DNA of 8,154 bases from Dehalococcoidia bacterium. GTDB taxonomy: Bacteria > Chloroflexota > Dehalococcoidia > Dehalococcoidales > UBA3254. Location: contig JAUYDO010000007.1 of assembly GCA_030691835.1 (NCBI GenBank), positions 1-8,154 of the forward strand, in the 5' to 3' direction. The notes below the pieces were generated by a model. That model ran no database searches. It was not told where the DNA came from and worked only from the letters and a program-made list of their open reading frames with translations. The position numbers were made by a program, and so were the translations under genes. Below are positions 6,501-8,154 of this stretch, in pieces (the stretch's first letter is position 1; each line of letters starts with the position of its first letter).

Positions 6501-6513
6501 CTGGATTCTCCAG
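6501..6513. repeat. Small palindrome of the TCTGGATTCT type, copy 2
   Basis: CTGGA and TCCAG pair around a TTC loop. The surrounding bases 6500-6520 resemble 5153-5170, with a TCTGGATTCT start and a CCTTGCC/CCTTCGCC end. Confidence 0.5.
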
Positions 6514-6540
6514 CCTTGCCCTAAAAGTACTAAATTCATG

Positions 6541-6671
6541 TCATTCTGAGCGCAGCGAAGAATCCGTTCACGGTGAGTCCGTTCACTTCGTGGTGACTCA
6601 GTGGAACCAGGATGAATCCGTCCTATCCCGCCCCGAGAACGGATTCTTCGTCGTTTCACTCCTCAGAATGA
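6541..6671. repeat. 131-base unit with inverted terminal repeats, possibly MITE-like
   Basis: The ends TCATTCTGAG (6541-6550) and CTCAGAATGA (6662-6671) are perfect inverted repeats. Further in, GAAGAATCCGTTC (6557-6569) pairs perfectly with GAACGGATTCTTC (6637-6649). Six bases on the left and twelve on the right separate the two matched blocks. The centre holds another hairpin (TGAGTC 6574-6579 with GACTCA 6595-6600, CAC/GTG nested). No transposase is encoded. It may be a non-autonomous element or two copies of a dispersed repeat in opposite directions. Confidence 0.7.
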
Positions 6672-6685
6672 CTTTTGAGGCAAAG

Positions 6686-6704
6686 CCCCCTTTGCCAAAG
6701 GGGG
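6686..6704 (-). terminator. Hairpin CCCCCTTT / AAAGGGGG, possible terminator of the RidA gene
   Basis: This is a perfect 8-bp stem with a three-base loop, 76 bases past the RidA stop on the - strand. The position suits a terminator, but no T-run follows (CTTTGCCTC). Such tracts also occur as dispersed spacer repeats, so the role is uncertain. Confidence 0.3.
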
Positions 6705-6779
6705 ATTGGAGGGGGATTTTGGTCGTTTCGCGGATGCCTCATATTAACCTTAGAGATGGGAATACTGTTGTCCCTGTCT

Positions 6780-8154
6780 CTATGCCGGCAGATAGGCGAT
6801 TGCCTCTATCTCTATGTGCATCGTGGGACTGGCTAGGCTCAGCGGGTGAACTATGGTGCTTGCTGGCGGTTCCTCAAGAAGTATCGGGGCGTACTTTCGG
6901 TAGAACTCCGCCTCTATTTTACGCATGCTCTCGATGTTTTTCGGGTTGGGTAGAAGCATGTGCGTCTTGACCAGGTTCTCCAGCGAGCTTCCCGTCTCCT
7001 CCAGCGATTCCTTGAGGTTGCTCAGGGTTACCCGCATCTGGTCTTCGAATTTGTCCGACTCGATTCTTGCCGTGTAAACATCGGTGGCAGTCTGTCCCGA
7101 TACGATTACCAGGTTGCCTATCTTGACCGTGTTGGCGTAGTACTTCTTTATATCGCCCATGTGACGCGGGAACCCCCGCCGCCCGATATACGTGGGATAC
7201 TGCCTTACCTCCCAGCCAGGCATGTACCTCGACATTACGGCGGTTATGTCCGTCTGCCCCAGGGCGTCCGGGTTGCAGAGCGATGAAATCTTGAGGAAGG
7301 TGCTCCCCGGTGGGTCGTCCATCAGGTACGGAGCGTGCATGTCGAAGTACTCCAGCTCCGTCTTCCACAGGCGGTCTGAAGCGGGGCTGTGAGAGCGGAA
7401 GACGTCCTGCGCTCCGGCGAGCAGTCCCTCGACTTTGCCCTGAAAGTGCAGTGTCTTGATGATATTACTCATCGAGGTGCCAGCCCGGTCCAGAGCCGCC
7501 CTGGCGTGAGCCAGCGCGCCGCGCCACTGCTCCTCAAAGACTTTAGTCTCAATCTTGCCGGTAGCCGGGTTCGCGGCGTCCATGGCAGAAAGGAAAAGCA
7601 GGTTGCCTACCCGCACTGACTCGGACATAAAAGCTTGCCCCGTACTGGATACGGGGGGCATCCCCGGCTCGATATTGGGGTAGACCCTGTTGACGCCGCC
7701 GAGCCGCCTGAGGCGGCTCGGGTACTTCTTAACTTCCCAGCTGGGCATATCCCTGGAAATGACGGCTATGGCGTCTATCTCGACGAGGCACTCCGGCTCA
7801 GCCAGCGCCGTGACCTCCGTGACGCAGGCGGCTGGCGGCTCGTTAACCAGCTCCGGGGCGTTTTGGCGGAAGTACTCCAGCATGGTCTGCCACATGAGCG
7901 GACAATCGGCGGCGCTCTTGAGGAAGACGTAGCTCTTGACCAGGTTATTCATTGAGCTTCCGGCTTGCTCCAGCGCTGACCTGACATTGTCCAGCGCCGC
8001 GGTCATCTGCTTTTCAAATTGTTTGGAAGCGACTTTGCCTGTATTCAGGTCTATGCCGGCGGCGCCGGAGAGGAAGACGAGGTTGCCCACCACCGCCGAG
8101 CGCGATATGAAATCATGCCCCGTACTGGCTCCGGGAGCCTGCCCCGTACTGGAT
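6780..8154 (-). CDS. Triple RidA/YjgF-domain protein, 5' end beyond the window
   Basis: The protein has three tandem Rid-fold domains, whose single-domain relatives hydrolyse reactive enamine/imine intermediates as trimers. Domain A starts near 8105 (VVGNLVFLSG), domain B near 7615 (VRVGNLLFLSA), domain C near 7135 (VKIGNLVIVSG). Each has G-(S/T)-S-(M/L)-x-N-(L/I)-(V/I)-K and a PP motif, and ends near (E/T)-I-(D/E)-A-I-A; domains A and B then share SR-x-MP-x-WEV-x-x-YP. Domain B has about 14 extra residues after its IIKTLHF strand. The catalytic Arg of RidA (Arg105 in E. coli) is Ala (7830-7832), Gly (7305-7307) and Ala (6861-6863). The frame stays open to 8154, with no ATG, GTG or TTG in the 60 bases before the GTG at 8093. 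A start at 8093 would remove part of the first strand, so the gene probably begins outside. A fused trimer with a non-canonical activity is my inference. Confidence 0.85.
   Translation of the reverse strand, partial: SSTGQAPGASTGHDFISRSAVVGNLVFLSGAAGIDLNTGKVASKQFEKQMTAALDNVRSALEQAGSSMNNLVKSYVFLKSAADCPLMWQTMLEYFRQNAPELVNEPPAACVTEVTALAEPECLVEIDAIAVISRDMPSWEVKKYPSRLRRLGGVNRVYPNIEPGMPPVSSTGQAFMSESVRVGNLLFLSAMDAANPATGKIETKVFEEQWRGALAHARAALDRAGTSMSNIIKTLHFQGKVEGLLAGAQDVFRSHSPASDRLWKTELEYFDMHAPYLMDDPPGSTFLKISSLCNPDALGQTDITAVMSRYMPGWEVRQYPTYIGRRGFPRHMGDIKKYYANTVKIGNLVIVSGQTATDVYTARIESDKFEDQMRVTLSNLKESLEETGSSLENLVKTHMLLPNPKNIESMRKIEAEFYRKYAPILLEEPPASTIVHPLSLASPTMHIEIEAIAYLPA
7638..7656. repeat. In-frame palindrome CCCCGTA / TACGGGG in the A-B linker
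   Basis: A perfect 7-bp stem with a CTGGA loop lies inside the RidA gene and codes for Pro-Val-Ser-Ser-Thr-Gly on the - strand. Its left 13 bases with flank, TGCCCCGTACTGG (7636-7648), recur at 8116-8128 and 8140-8152. Confidence 0.8.
7700..7720. repeat. In-frame palindrome with core CCGCCTGAGGCGG, copy 3
   Basis: A 9-bp perfect stem (CGAGCCGCC with GGCGGCTCG) surrounds a TGA loop. On the - strand it codes for Ser-Arg-Leu-Arg-Arg-Leu-Gly in the linker between RidA domains A and B. The same core lies in the spacers at 4472-4484 and 5213-5225. Confidence 0.85.
8116..8152. repeat. Tandem pair of TGCCCCGTACTGG around a small palindrome
   Basis: Two exact 13-base copies (8116-8128 and 8140-8152) flank GGCTCCGGGAGCC (8127-8139), a 6-bp inverted repeat with one central base. 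They code for Ser-Thr-Gly-His and Ser-Ser-Thr-Gly-Gln just before domain A. The right copy is cut by the window edge after GGAT, where the 7638-7656 palindrome would continue ACGGGG. Confidence 0.8.

Larger units (their letters stand above)
6331..6779. other. Repeat-rich spacer between thiF-like and RidA genes
   Basis: This 449-base gap has no credible gene on either strand. Reading frames crossing it translate repeats (for example a Pro-Leu-Pro-Lys-Gly-Asp-Trp-Arg-Gly string) rather than a protein. It holds the candidate thiF-like promoter, a long-loop inverted repeat (6432-6478), a small palindrome (6501-6513), a 131-base inverted-repeat unit (6541-6671) and a G/C hairpin (6686-6704). Confidence 0.75.

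Noticed and set aside
6590..6970. Open frame on the + strand, 126 codons, overlapping the end of the RidA gene
   Set aside because: The first half translates spacer repeats and the second half is antisense to RidA domain C; no family motif or ribosome site is present.
6780..8093. RidA gene taken as complete with a GTG start at 8093
   Set aside because: The frame is open to the window edge, residues before 8093 match the strand that leads into other Rid domains, and no ribosome site precedes the GTG.

Overview
This is a bacterial accessory-metabolism window of moderate-to-high GC. The style of the secretion lipoprotein (lipobox Cys followed by a long Ala-Pro linker), the TRAP transporter next to an FAD 2-hydroxyacid oxidase, the Bacillus-like ThiF with a C-terminal extension, and spacers full of short palindromes all suggest a Chloroflexota/Dehalococcoidia-type anaerobe. 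That assignment is an inference from gene style and memory; no rRNA or marker gene is present.

Layout. The left half is on the + strand. It holds a TRAP-type solute-binding lipoprotein (22-1182), overlapped by one base by a fused small+large TRAP permease (DctQM, 1182-3080). After a 198-base spacer with a hairpin and a weak promoter comes an L-2-hydroxyglutarate-oxidase-like FAD enzyme (3279-4406). The right half is on the - strand. It holds a protein with three tandem RidA/YjgF domains (6780 to beyond the right edge), a ThiF/MoeB-type E1-like adenylyltransferase (5320-6330) and a stand-alone cyclic-nucleotide-binding-domain protein (4579-5055). The two halves converge at 4407-4578.

How the genes may work together. 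The binding protein and permease form a complete TRAP uptake system. The FAD oxidase downstream could oxidise an imported 2-hydroxy acid, but the binding protein has Asp where most family members have the carboxylate-binding Arg, so the ligand is uncertain. The - strand genes are separated by 264- and 449-base spacers and need not be one operon. No MoaD/ThiS partner for the ThiF protein is in view.

Most unusual points. (1) A palindromic core, CCGCCTGAGGCGG, occurs in two spacers and again in frame inside the triple-RidA gene, exactly in the linker between two RidA domains. A second palindrome (CCCCGTA...TACGGGG) lies in the same linker, and two further copies of its 13-base core lie at the right edge of the window. 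This looks like protein-coding palindromic repeat insertion. (2) All three RidA domains lack the catalytic Arg. (3) A 131-base inverted-repeat unit lies at 6541-6671. (4) The thiF-like gene may have an almost leaderless mRNA.
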